DNA from: Lentzea jiangxiensis
Lineage (GTDB): Bacteria; Actinomycetota; Actinomycetes; Mycobacteriales; Pseudonocardiaceae
NCBI RefSeq assembly: GCF_900104175.1
Contig: NZ_FNIX01000025.1
Span: 1 to 64,000 of the forward strand
Reading direction: 5' to 3'
DNA: 64,000 nt
Numbering within the stretch: the first letter of the stretch is position 1; the number at the start of each line of letters is the position of its first letter. Under the pieces are notes generated by a model. It was not told the DNA's origin, ran no database searches, and saw only the letters and a program-made list of their open reading frames with translations. Both the position numbers and the translations under genes were made by a program. This document shows, piece after piece, positions 24,141 to 32,541 of the stretch.

Positions 24141-25433
24141 ATGATCAAAAAAGTGGTGGGTGCCTCGCTCATCGGGACAACTGTCGAGTGGTACGACTTC
24201 TTCCTCTACGGGTCGGCCGCCGCTCTGGTGTTCAACAAGTTGTTCTTCCCGACCGCGGACCCGCTGACCGGCACGCTGCTCGCGTTCACCACGTACGCGA
24301 TCGGCTTCCTGGCGCGCCCGCTCGGTGGCCTCGTCTTCGGCCACTACGGGGACCGCCTGGGGCGCAAGAAGCTGCTCGTGCTGTCGTTGCTGCTGATGGG
24401 TGGCGCGACGATGCTGATGGGCGTGCTGCCGACGTACGCGTCGGTGGGTGTCCTGGCGCCGTTGCTGCTGACGCTCCTGCGGCTGGTGCAGGGCTTCGCG
24501 CTCGGTGGCGAGTGGGGCGGGGCCGTGCTGATCGTGTCGGAGCACGGTGACCCGAAGCGGCGCGGGTTCTGGGCGTCGTGGCCGCAGGCGGGCGCGCCGG
24601 GCGGCAACCTGCTGGCGACCGGCGTGCTGGCGGTGCTGGCGGCGGTGCAGTCGGACGAGCAGTTCCTCGCGTGGGGCTGGCGGATCCCGTTCCTGCTCTC
24701 GGGTCTGCTGGTCGTGATCGGCCTGTGGATCCGCCTGCAGGTGGCCGAGTCCCCGGTCTTCCTCGCCGCGCAGGAGAAGGCGGCCAAGGAGCCCAGGCAG
24801 GAGAAGGCGCCGGCCCTCGAGCTGCTCAAGCACAACTGGCGCGAGGTGCTGGTCGCGATGGGCGCCCGGCTCGCCGAGAACGTGTCGTACTACGTGATCA
24901 CGGCGTTCATCCTGGTGTACGTGACGACCGGGCTCGGGCTGTCGAAGTCGGTGGGCCTCAACGCGGTGCTGATCGGCTCGGCGGTGCACCTGGTGACGAT
25001 CCCGGTGTGGGGCCACCTGTCCGACCGGTTCGGGCGGAGGTCGATCTACCTCGTCGGCGCGGTGGGCATGGCCGCGTGGGTGTTCGCGTTCTTCGCGATG
25101 CTCGACACCAGGAACCCCGGGCTGATCATCCTGGCGACGACGGTCGGTCTCGTGCTGCACGGCGCGATGTACGGGCCGCAGGCGGCGTTCTTCTCGGAGC
25201 TGTTCGGCACGCGGGTGCGCTACTCGGGCGCCTCGATCGGCTACCAGCTCGCGTCCATCGCGGCCGGCGCGCTGGCACCGCTGATCGCGACCGCGTTGCT
25301 GAAGGCGTACGGGTCGTCGTTCCCCATCTCGATCTACGTGGTGGCGATGTGCGTGCTGACCGTCGTCGCGGTGCTGGCCGCCCGTGAGACCCGTGGTGCG
25401 GATCTGGAGGAACGTGACAGGGTTGGGGTGTGA
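24141..25433 (+). CDS. MFS transporter, metabolite:H+ symporter (MHS) type
   Basis: A 430-residue twelve-segment MFS permease of the MHS family, which imports organic acids with protons. N-terminal WYDFFLYGSAAALVF and the loop motif GHYGDRLGRKKLLVLSLL are diagnostic. It follows the 3-hydroxybutyrate dehydrogenase gene by 10 bases, so 3-hydroxybutyrate or a similar acid is a reasonable but unproven substrate. ATG at 24141 has AGGAG upstream (24130-24134). Confidence 0.88.
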   Translation: MIKKVVGASLIGTTVEWYDFFLYGSAAALVFNKLFFPTADPLTGTLLAFTTYAIGFLARPLGGLVFGHYGDRLGRKKLLVLSLLLMGGATMLMGVLPTYASVGVLAPLLLTLLRLVQGFALGGEWGGAVLIVSEHGDPKRRGFWASWPQAGAPGGNLLATGVLAVLAAVQSDEQFLAWGWRIPFLLSGLLVVIGLWIRLQVAESPVFLAAQEKAAKEPRQEKAPALELLKHNWREVLVAMGARLAENVSYYVITAFILVYVTTGLGLSKSVGLNAVLIGSAVHLVTIPVWGHLSDRFGRRSIYLVGAVGMAAWVFAFFAMLDTRNPGLIILATTVGLVLHGAMYGPQAAFFSELFGTRVRYSGASIGYQLASIAAGALAPLIATALLKAYGSSFPISIYVVAMCVLTVVAVLAARETRGADLEERDRVGV

Positions 25434-26977
25434 CACGACGGCGTGAGGCCGAACTGGCGGCGTTGTTCGAGACCGCGTCCGAGCTCGCGGGCATGCGAGA
25501 CCCGGACGCGGTGCTCCGCTCGATCGTGCGCAGGGCCCGGACGCTGCTCGGGACGGACGTCTCGTACCTGTCGATGAACGACCCGGCCGGCACCTACATG
25601 CGGGTGACGGACGGGTCGTTCTCGCCGTTGTTCCAGAAGGTGAGGCTCGGGCTCGGCGAGGGCCTGGGTGGGCTGGTCGCGCAGACGGCCCGGCCGTACG
25701 CGAGCTCGGACTACTTCGCCGACGCCCGCTTCAACCACACCCGGGCGATCGACTCGGCGGTGCGCGACGAGGGCCTCACGGCGATCCTGGGCGTGCCGCT
25801 CAAGCTCGACGCGAAGGTCATCGGCGTGCTGTACGCGGCGGACCGGACGCCGCGGGAGTTCCCGCCGGAGGAAGTGGCGCTGCTGCAGTCGCTGGCCGAC
25901 CACGCGGCGATCGCGATCGACACGGCGTCGTTGTTCGCCACGATCCAGTCGCACAACGAGGCCATGAAACGCGCTGAGGAAGCCCACGACCGCCTCACGG
26001 ACCTGGTGCTGCGCGGTGGTTCCTCAGCGGAGGTGGCGGCGGCCGTGGGGGAACTGCTCGGCGGGCCGGTCGAGGTGCTGGAGACGGTGCCGACGCCCGC
26101 GGTGCGCGCCAACGGGCGGGCCGTGCTGCTCGGCGACGTGTGGGTGTGCGCGGTGCTGGCGGGCTCGGAGCTGCTCGGCGGGATCGCGCTCTCACGCCGC
26201 CCGGACCTCTCCGACGCCGACCGGCGGGTGTTCGAGCGGTCGGCGGCGGTGACCGCGTTGCTGTTGCTGCTGCGGCGCACCGTGGCCGAGGCGGAGAACA
26301 AGGTCCGCGGTGAGCTGATCACCGACATCCTCGACGGGCGGGACGCCACCGGGCTGCTCGCGCGGGCGCGCCGGGTCGGCGTCGAGCTGAGCGACCCCCA
26401 CGTGGTGCTGGTGGCGGACGGGAACCTGTCCGGCGCGACGCACTACGCCTCCGTCCACAGAGGACTGGCGGGCTCGCGCGGCCGGGACGTGGTGCTGGCG
26501 CTGCCCTCGACGTCCACGGACGTCGCCCGTGACGTGGCCAAGGCGCTGGACGCGACGGTCGGCGCGTGCGGACCGGTCGCGGGACCGGGGGCGATCGCGG
26601 CGGCCTACGAGGAGGCGCGGCGGTGCCTGAAGGCGTTGCGGCAGCTGGGCCGCGAGAAAGACGCCGCGACGATGGCCGACCTCGGATTCGTCGGCGTGCT
26701 GCTGGGGGACCGGGCGAACGTGTCCGGGTACGTGCGGTCGGTGCTCGGCCCCGTGCTCGACTACGACTCCGAACGCGGCACGGAACTGGTGCACACGCTG
26801 GAGGCCTACTTCCGCTGCGGCGCGAACCTCAGCCGCGCCAAGGCCGAGCTGCACCTCCACGTCAACACGGTCACGCAACGGCTCGACCGCGTCACGTCGC
26901 TGCTCGGCGACTGGCAGTCGCCGGATCGCGTGCTGGAGGTGCAGCTCGCCCTGCGGTTGCTCCGCCTGCAGGGCTGA
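25430..26977 (+). CDS. GAF-domain regulator with PucR/CdaR-type C-terminal helix-turn-helix
   Basis: A 515-residue transcriptional regulator. Residues about 25-165 form a GAF sensor (RARTLLGTDVSYLSMNDPAG, LGLGEGLGGLVAQTARPY, VPLKLDAKVIGVLYAADRTP). A central region follows, and the C-terminal 60 residues are the PucR-type DNA-binding domain (LEAYFRCGANLSRAKAELHL, HVNTVTQRLDRVTSLLG). GTG at 25430 overlaps the transporter stop (GTGA). Position in the operon suggests it senses 3-hydroxybutyrate or a derivative and controls the two genes upstream. Confidence 0.88.
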   Translation: MTRRREAELAALFETASELAGMRDPDAVLRSIVRRARTLLGTDVSYLSMNDPAGTYMRVTDGSFSPLFQKVRLGLGEGLGGLVAQTARPYASSDYFADARFNHTRAIDSAVRDEGLTAILGVPLKLDAKVIGVLYAADRTPREFPPEEVALLQSLADHAAIAIDTASLFATIQSHNEAMKRAEEAHDRLTDLVLRGGSSAEVAAAVGELLGGPVEVLETVPTPAVRANGRAVLLGDVWVCAVLAGSELLGGIALSRRPDLSDADRRVFERSAAVTALLLLLRRTVAEAENKVRGELITDILDGRDATGLLARARRVGVELSDPHVVLVADGNLSGATHYASVHRGLAGSRGRDVVLALPSTSTDVARDVAKALDATVGACGPVAGPGAIAAAYEEARRCLKALRQLGREKDAATMADLGFVGVLLGDRANVSGYVRSVLGPVLDYDSERGTELVHTLEAYFRCGANLSRAKAELHLHVNTVTQRLDRVTSLLGDWQSPDRVLEVQLALRLLRLQG

Positions 26978-27051
26978 CGCCGGCGCCGGAGCGGCCGAAC
27001 CCTTGTCGTGCGCCGACGTGTCCCCAAAGTCCTTCAGCCTGTCCTCGGCTG

Positions 27052-28533
27052 TCAGGCTCCCCGGGTTCCCCTGATCAGGTCTGCGGCGCGTTCTCCGACC
27101 ATGAGCACCGTGACCATCGGGTTCACGGTGGGCATGGTGGGGAAGACGGACGCGTCGACGACCCGCAGGCCCTCCAGGCCGATGACCTGGAGGTCACCGT
27201 CCACAACGGACCCGATCGCGCACGTCCCGGCCGGGTGGTACACGGTGTGGGCCGCGCGCCGGCCGTACTCGGACAGCTCCTCGTCGCTCGTGACGTCCGG
27301 GCCGGGCGCGATCTCCCGCTTGAGCCACGACTTCAGCGGCTCCCGCGCGGCGATCTCGCGGGCGATCTTGAAGCCGTCGACCAGCGTCTGCTCGTCGTAG
27401 CCGTCGGGGTGGGTGAAGTACCCGAAGTCGAGAGCGGGCTTCTCGGCGGGGTCGCTGGACTTCAGCCACAGCTTGCCCCTGCTGTGCGGCCGCGGGACGT
27501 TCGGCGTCATGCAGACGCCGTGCTCCACCTGCGGGTAGCCGAGGCGTTCGGTGTGGGTGGTGAACGGGATCTGGTAGAAGTGGAACATCAGGTCCGGCCG
27601 CGGGTCGGAGGGGTCGCGCCGGACGAACAGGCCCGCGTCGGAGTCCATCACCGAGTTCTCCGGCAACGGCTTCGTGGTCTCCCAGACGATGACGGACTCC
27701 GGGTGGTCGAGCAGGTTCTCGCCGACACCGGGCAGGTCGTGCTTCGGCTCGATGCCGATGGCGCTGAGGTGCTCCGCGTCGCCGACGCCCGAGAGCATCA
27801 TCAGCCGCGGCGTGTCGATGGCGCCCGCGCAGAGCAGGACCTCCCTGTTCGCCTCGAAGTACCCCCGGTCGGTGTGCACGCCGATCGCGCGCGTGCCGTC
27901 GAACTCGATCTTGCCCGCCCAGGTGTTCAGCAGCAGCGTGAGGTTCCTGCGGCTGTCGAGGACGTCGTGCAAGTACGCGGTGGACGCCGACGACCGCCGG
28001 TTGTTCTTCTCCGGGTGGTAGGCGATCGAGAAGAAGCCGACGCCGTCCTCGAAGGGCCGCGCGTTGAAGTCGTCGATCTCCGGGACGCCGGTGGCCTGCC
28101 GCGCCGCGGCGACGAAGTCCTCGGCGATCGGGTTCCGGTCCTTCTCGGCGACCGGGATGATGTTGAGCTGGACCTTGTCGTAGTACGGGCTGATCGCGTC
28201 CCACGTCCAGCCGTGGCCCCACTCGTCGAAGTCCTGCGGCAGCGGGGTGAAGCAGATCAGCGTGTTGTGGCTGGAACACCCGCCGAGCACCTTCGCGCGG
28301 CTGTGCCGGATGTGGGAGTTGCCGCGCGGCTGCTCGACCGTCGGGTAGTCGTAGTCGTACTCGGTCCCGAGCAGGTTGATCCAGTTGCGCAGATCGAGGA
28401 TCTTCTCGTCGCCGACGTCGGAGGGCCCGCCCTCGATGACGGCGACCGTGACGCCCGGGTCCTCGGTGAGCCTCGCCGCGAGCACGCAGCCCGCCGTGCC
28501 GCCGCCGACGATCACGTAGTCGTGAGCGGTCAC
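27052..28533 (-). CDS. betA: GMC oxidoreductase, choline dehydrogenase-like
   Basis: A 493-residue FAD-dependent GMC oxidoreductase. The FAD motif is VIVGGGTAGCVLAARL at the N-terminus, GMC signature 1 lies around RHSRAKVLGGCSSHN, signature 2 is CAGAIDTPRLMMLSGVGD, and the active-site region is AHTVYHPAGTCAIG with His, then VDASVFPTMPTVNPMVTVLM. The overlap (GTGA) with a betaine-aldehyde dehydrogenase gene and the surrounding betaine catabolic genes indicate choline to betaine aldehyde oxidation. It is shorter than E. coli BetA (556), so another alcohol remains possible. Confidence 0.82.
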   Translation of the reverse strand: MTAHDYVIVGGGTAGCVLAARLTEDPGVTVAVIEGGPSDVGDEKILDLRNWINLLGTEYDYDYPTVEQPRGNSHIRHSRAKVLGGCSSHNTLICFTPLPQDFDEWGHGWTWDAISPYYDKVQLNIIPVAEKDRNPIAEDFVAAARQATGVPEIDDFNARPFEDGVGFFSIAYHPEKNNRRSSASTAYLHDVLDSRRNLTLLLNTWAGKIEFDGTRAIGVHTDRGYFEANREVLLCAGAIDTPRLMMLSGVGDAEHLSAIGIEPKHDLPGVGENLLDHPESVIVWETTKPLPENSVMDSDAGLFVRRDPSDPRPDLMFHFYQIPFTTHTERLGYPQVEHGVCMTPNVPRPHSRGKLWLKSSDPAEKPALDFGYFTHPDGYDEQTLVDGFKIAREIAAREPLKSWLKREIAPGPDVTSDEELSEYGRRAAHTVYHPAGTCAIGSVVDGDLQVIGLEGLRVVDASVFPTMPTVNPMVTVLMVGERAADLIRGTRGA

Positions 28534-29969
28534 TTCGAGTCCCTTCGCGCGAACCAGTTCTGGGCTTGCGGCTTGAGGTTCTGGTACACGTGCTTGGGCT
28601 CGGTGTACTCGTGCAGGCCGGCGGTGCCGAGCTCGCGGCCGACACCGGAGCGCTTGAAGCCGCCCCACTCGGCCTGCGGCAGGTACGGGCCGAACTCGTT
28701 GATCCAGACCGTGCCGTGGCGGAGCTTCTTCGCGACGCGCTGCGCCTTGTCGAGGTCCTGGCTCCAGACGCCGCCCGCGAGGCCGTACTCGGTGTCGTTG
28801 CCGAGGCCGACCGCCTCCTGCTCGGTCTCGAACCGTTCGGCGGTGATGATCGGGCCGAACGTCTCGTCCCGGACCAGCCTCATGTCGCTCGTGCAGTCCG
28901 CGTAGACCGTGGGGCGGAAGAAGAACCCGTTCTGCAGCTCCGGTTCGCCGGGGCGCTCGCCGCCGGCCCTGAGGGTCGCGCCCTCCTGCCTCGCGACCTC
29001 GACGTAGCTCTCGACCTTCGCGCGGTGCTCCTCGGAGACCAGCGGGCCGGACTCGGTGTCGGGGTCGACACCGTTGCCCAGCTTGACGAGGTCGGCTCGA
29101 CGCGCGACCTCGTCCACGAAGTCGTCGTAGACGCTGCTGTGCACGAGGAGCCTCGTGCCCGACGAACAGACCTGGCCCGCGTGGAAGAACGCCGCCGTGA
29201 GCGCGTAGTCGACGGCGGTGTCGAGGTCGGCGTCCGCGAAGACGATGTTCGGGTTCTTGCCGCCGAGCTCGAGCGCGACCTTCTTCACGGTCTTCGCGGC
29301 CGAGGCCATGATCCGCCGGCCGGTCGCGAGGCTGCCGGTGAACGAGACCAGGTCGACGTCGGGGTGCTCGCTCAGCGGCGCGCCGACCTCCGGCCCGGTG
29401 CCGAGGACGAGGTTCGCGACGCCGTCGGGCACCCCGGCCTCGGCCAGCAGCGCGAACAGCTTGATCGTCGTGAGCGGCGTGATCTCGCTGGGCTTGGCCA
29501 CCAGCGTGTTGCCCGCGAGCAGGGCCGGCGCGATCTTCCACGACATCTGCAGCAGCGGGTAGTTCCAGGGCGCGATCAGGCCGCAGACACCGACGGGTTC
29601 GTAGTCGACGCGGCTGAGGACGTCGTCGGGAGCGCCCTGCACGATCTTCGGGTGCAGCAGCCCGGCGAGGTTGCCGTAGTAGCGGAACACGGAGACGACG
29701 TCGTCCACGTCGATGCGGCTCTCGACCAGCGTCTTGCCGGTGTCGAGCGTCTCGGTGAGGGCGATGTCCTCCTTGTCGCGCTCCAGCAGGTCCGCCACGT
29801 GGTTCAGCACCGCCGCGCGGTGCTCGGGGCTCGAGTGGGCCCAGTCGCCGTGGTCGAAGGCGTTCCTGGCCTTCGCGATCGCCTGGATCGCCTGGTCGCG
29901 GGTGTGGTCCTCGACCTCGGTGAGAACACTGCGGTCGAAGGGGTTGATGATCTGCCGCACCGGCGACAC
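28530..29969 (-). CDS. betB: Betaine-aldehyde dehydrogenase-like aldehyde dehydrogenase
   Basis: A 479-residue NAD(P)-dependent aldehyde dehydrogenase. Motifs: PWNYPLLQMSWKIAPALLAG, Rossmann SFTGSLATGRRI, catalytic Glu in ALELGGKNPNIVF, catalytic Cys in FFHAGQVCSSGTRLLV and the C-terminal EWGGFKRSGVGRELG. Context (choline dehydrogenase overlapping downstream, ferredoxin genes upstream) supports oxidation of betaine aldehyde to glycine betaine. The 81-base gap to the ferredoxin reductase gene could carry an internal promoter, but none is obvious. Confidence 0.87.
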   Translation of the reverse strand: MSPVRQIINPFDRSVLTEVEDHTRDQAIQAIAKARNAFDHGDWAHSSPEHRAAVLNHVADLLERDKEDIALTETLDTGKTLVESRIDVDDVVSVFRYYGNLAGLLHPKIVQGAPDDVLSRVDYEPVGVCGLIAPWNYPLLQMSWKIAPALLAGNTLVAKPSEITPLTTIKLFALLAEAGVPDGVANLVLGTGPEVGAPLSEHPDVDLVSFTGSLATGRRIMASAAKTVKKVALELGGKNPNIVFADADLDTAVDYALTAAFFHAGQVCSSGTRLLVHSSVYDDFVDEVARRADLVKLGNGVDPDTESGPLVSEEHRAKVESYVEVARQEGATLRAGGERPGEPELQNGFFFRPTVYADCTSDMRLVRDETFGPIITAERFETEQEAVGLGNDTEYGLAGGVWSQDLDKAQRVAKKLRHGTVWINEFGPYLPQAEWGGFKRSGVGRELGTAGLHEYTEPKHVYQNLKPQAQNWFARRDSK

Positions 29970-30050
29970 GGGGCCTCCCTGTTCGTTCGTCCACGAAGGA
30001 CATCGGGGTGTTGCCGATCGCCGGTGGCGGTAAACCTCGACGACCGTCTC

Positions 30051-31154
30051 CTACTTCAGGTTCCTGCGCAGCCTGGTGAAGAGGCGCGCGTTGCTCATGG
30101 CCACGATGCCGACGACGTCCTCCGGGTTGTCGCCGTCCCGGTACGTCGCGACGAACTTCCTGTCCTCCACGGACCCGTCTTCGACGCGAACGTCCCGCGT
30201 CGCCCGCCCGATGAACTGGATCCGCACCCCGTACTGGTCGGACCAGACGTAGCCACCGTTGGTGTGCGTGGCCACCGTCTCGCCCGCGAGCAGGTTGCGG
30301 GTGGCCACCTGTGCCTGTTCGGTCGCGGACGTCCAGTGCTCGGCGCGGTGTCCCGCGCAGTTCGCGACGTCGCCGACCGCGACGACGTTCTTGACGTTCG
30401 TCACGCCACCCGCGTCGCACAGCACGCCGTTGCCGAGGGCGACCGGTCCGCCTGCGAGCCAGTCCGTGGCCGGGCGCGTGCCGATGCCCGCGACGACGAC
30501 ATCGGCGTCGACTCGACGCCCGTCGGCAAGCTTGATTACACCGTCGACGTTGACTGAATCAACGTTGACTCCCGTGATCAACGTTGATCCGTGGTCGCTG
30601 TGCAGCTGTCCACACGCGGCACCCATCTCGGCGCCGAGCACCCGCGTGAGCGGCGCGGGCAGCGCCTCGACGACGGTGACGTCCTTGCCGAGCGCCCGTG
30701 CGCTGGAGGCGATCTCGGCGCCGATGAACCCGGCGCCGATGACACCGATGTGCTGCGCGCCGCCGATCGCGTCGCGCAGCTTGGCGGCGTCGTCGAGGGT
30801 GCGCAGGACATGCGTGTTGGGGACCGTCCGCGGGATGCCACCGGTCGCGATGACGATGCCGTCGGCGGAGATCGTCGAGTCGTCGCTGAGCACGATCTCC
30901 CGCGTGGACAGCAGTCCGGTCGCCCGCACGCCCAGGCGCCACTCGGCGTCGAGCGCGTCGAGGTCCTCCTGGTCGGCGAGCGGCACCGCCTCCACCTTGC
31001 CGAGGAGGAAGTCCTTCGAGAGAGGAGGCCGGTCATAGGGGAGATGGACCTCATCGCCGATGACGACGATCCGTCCGTCGAACCCCTGCTGGCGCAGCGC
31101 CTGCGCCGACCTCAGGCCGGCCAGTGATGCGCCGATGATCGCAATCGTCCTCAC
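30051..31154 (-). CDS. NAD(P)H:ferredoxin reductase of the BphA4/rubredoxin-reductase type
   Basis: A 367-residue FAD- and NAD-binding reductase. FAD motif IAIIGASLAGLRSAQALR, NAD motif HIGVIGAGFIGAEIASSARA, and the second FAD motif NVVAVGDVANCAGHR. Such enzymes pass electrons from NADH to a Rieske ferredoxin. The GTG start overlaps the stop of the Rieske ferredoxin gene (GTGA), so they form a coupled two-component electron chain, most likely serving the Rieske oxygenase at 36008-37120. Confidence 0.9.
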   Translation of the reverse strand: MRTIAIIGASLAGLRSAQALRQQGFDGRIVVIGDEVHLPYDRPPLSKDFLLGKVEAVPLADQEDLDALDAEWRLGVRATGLLSTREIVLSDDSTISADGIVIATGGIPRTVPNTHVLRTLDDAAKLRDAIGGAQHIGVIGAGFIGAEIASSARALGKDVTVVEALPAPLTRVLGAEMGAACGQLHSDHGSTLITGVNVDSVNVDGVIKLADGRRVDADVVVAGIGTRPATDWLAGGPVALGNGVLCDAGGVTNVKNVVAVGDVANCAGHRAEHWTSATEQAQVATRNLLAGETVATHTNGGYVWSDQYGVRIQFIGRATRDVRVEDGSVEDRKFVATYRDGDNPEDVVGIVAMSNARLFTRLRRNLK

Positions 31155-31471
31155 GCCACGTCCTCGTTCACCTCGACTTCGACATAGACCTCTCCATCTA
31201 TAACCGAGATGGGATAGGTCTTCACCGGTCTCTTGGCGGGCGGACACGTCGGCTCGCCCGTGCGGAGGTCGAAGCTCGCGGCGTGCAGCGGGCATTCGAC
31301 GAAGCACCCCTCCAGCCACCCCTCGCTGAGCGAGGCGTCCTGGTGGGTGCAGGTGTCGTCGATGGCGTACAGGTCGCCGCCCGCGTTGAAGACGGCGATC
31401 GGCACAGAGGGACCGACGACGCGAACCGCCTCCCCCGGGGGCAGGTCCACGAGAGCGCAGGCGCGGATCAT
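31151..31471 (-). CDS. Rieske-type [2Fe-2S] ferredoxin
   Basis: A 106-residue Rieske ferredoxin. The cluster ligands are in CTHQDASLSEGW (Cys-x-His) and CPLHAASFDLRTG (Cys-x2-His). It would carry electrons from the coupled reductase to the oxygenase. ATG at 31471 is chosen because GGAGG lies 6 bases upstream (CGGAGGCCGACG); longer in-frame starts have no such site. It is the first gene of the minus-strand arm, divergent from iclR across an operator-like element. Confidence 0.9.
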   Translation of the reverse strand: MIRACALVDLPPGEAVRVVGPSVPIAVFNAGGDLYAIDDTCTHQDASLSEGWLEGCFVECPLHAASFDLRTGEPTCPPAKRPVKTYPISVIDGEVYVEVEVNEDVA

Positions 31472-31482
31472 CGTCGGCCTCC

Positions 31483-31518
31483 GTTGCGTGACACGGCACA
31501 CGTTCCGAATGACGCAAC
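31483..31518. promoter_or_regulatory. Operator-like element GTTGC-N26-GCAAC (copy 1)
   Basis: GTTGC at 31483-31487 and GCAAC at 31514-31518 are inverted and separated by exactly 26 bases. Read on the minus strand, the interior has CGGAACGTGT. A second element with the same ends, the same spacing and the core CGGAACGAGTTC occurs at 32486-32521. The site lies just upstream of the Rieske ferredoxin start and about 73 bases before iclR, fitting control by the IclR protein. Confidence 0.5.
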
Positions 31519-31582
31519 ACAATGTGGGCCTCGGACGACCCGCCGTCAAGAGTCCACCAGGTTGTTTTACCTGTCGATTACT

Positions 31583-31599
31583 GTTGCGCGATGAGCAAC
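31583..31599. promoter_or_regulatory. GTTGC-N7-GCAAC inverted repeat over the iclR start codon
   Basis: GTTGC (31583-31587) and GCAAC (31595-31599) flank the iclR ATG at 31591. The half-sites equal those of the two longer elements, but the spacing differs (7 instead of 26), so it may be an autoregulatory site or coincidence. Confidence 0.3.
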
Positions 31600-32361
31600 T
31601 CCGCCTCGGCAGCTCAGGTGCAGTCCGTGGACAGGGCCATCAGCGTGCTCGAACTCCTCGCCCGGGGCGAGGCCGGCATCACCGAGATCGCCGGTGAGCT
31701 GGGCGTGCACAAGTCGACGGTGTCCAGACTCGTCTCCGTGCTGGAGGCGCGCGGCCTGGTGGAGCAGCTCGGCGAAAGGGGCAAGTACGCCATCGGGTTC
31801 GGGGTCGTGCGCCTCGCCGGCGCCGCCACCGGCCGCATGGACCTGACCAAGCTCGGCCAGCCCGTCTGCCAGAGCCTCGCGGACTCCTTCGGCGAGACCG
31901 TCAACATCGCCGTGCACGACGCCGGCGTCGCCATCAACATCACCCAGGCCCGCGGCTCCGCGGCCGTGTCCGCCGTGAACTGGATCGGCCGGCGCACACC
32001 CCTGCACGCCACGTCGTCCGGCAAGGTCCTGCTCGCGCACCTCCCCGACGACGAACGCCGCCGCCTGGTGTCGCTGCCGCTCGACGCCTACACCGAGCAC
32101 ACCGTCGTGGACGGCTCGAAGCTGCTCGCGGAGCTGGAGGAGGTAGCGGCGAAGGGGCACGCGTCCTGCTTCGAGGAACTGGAGCTGGGGCTGCACGCCG
32201 TGGCCGTCCCGGTGCGCGGGCACCGGGGCGAGGTGGTCGCGGCGATGAGCGCGTCCGGGCCCTCGTACCGGTTGTCGCGGCAGCGGGTGGACGAGATCGT
32301 GCCGGCGATGTCCACGGCGGCGGCGGACCTCTCGGCGCAGCTCGGCTACTTCGCGGGCTGA
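31591..32361 (+). CDS. IclR-family transcriptional regulator
   Basis: A 256-residue IclR regulator. The winged helix-turn-helix is at residues about 8-70 ([20 protein letters not shown], then [20 protein letters not shown]). The effector domain shows [20 protein letters not shown] and [20 protein letters not shown]. It stands between the two arms of the choline/betaine locus and is the obvious candidate for their control, perhaps sensing betaine or dimethylglycine. No ribosome site precedes the ATG, so the transcript may be leaderless. Confidence 0.9.
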   Translation: MSNSASAAQVQSVDRAISVLELLARGEAGITEIAGELGVHKSTVSRLVSVLEARGLVEQLGERGKYAIGFGVVRLAGAATGRMDLTKLGQPVCQSLADSFGETVNIAVHDAGVAINITQARGSAAVSAVNWIGRRTPLHATSSGKVLLAHLPDDERRRLVSLPLDAYTEHTVVDGSKLLAELEEVAAKGHASCFEELELGLHAVAVPVRGHRGEVVAAMSASGPSYRLSRQRVDEIVPAMSTAAADLSAQLGYFAG

Positions 32362-32485
32362 GCCCGCCAGGGGGACGTGCTCCCGGCTGGCCAGGGCTCC
32401 CGGCTGGTCTGGGCTCGCGGTGGTGTTCGACGAGTCCCGGTGCGCGAACGGCGGTATTGACAGCGGATCCGCCGAGCCGCAGTTT

Positions 32486-32521
32486 GTTGCTGATGGCGGA
32501 ACGAGTTCTGCGATTCGCAAC
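32486..32521. promoter_or_regulatory. Operator-like element GTTGC-N26-GCAAC (copy 2)
   Basis: GTTGC (32486-32490) and GCAAC (32517-32521) again have 26 bases between them, with the core CGGAACGAGTTCTG that contains the palindrome GAAC-GA-GTTC. It ends 20 bases before the dimethylglycine dehydrogenase start. Agreement with copy 1 in ends, spacing and core supports a shared regulator. Confidence 0.5.
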
Positions 32522-32541
32522 CGCGGCGAAGGGATGTCCTG

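Noticed and set aside
27052-30420. A 1122-residue fusion containing the GMC oxidoreductase
   Set aside because: Only the last 493 residues are real; upstream is an Arg-rich out-of-frame reading of the aldehyde dehydrogenase gene. The GTG at 28533 is the proper start.
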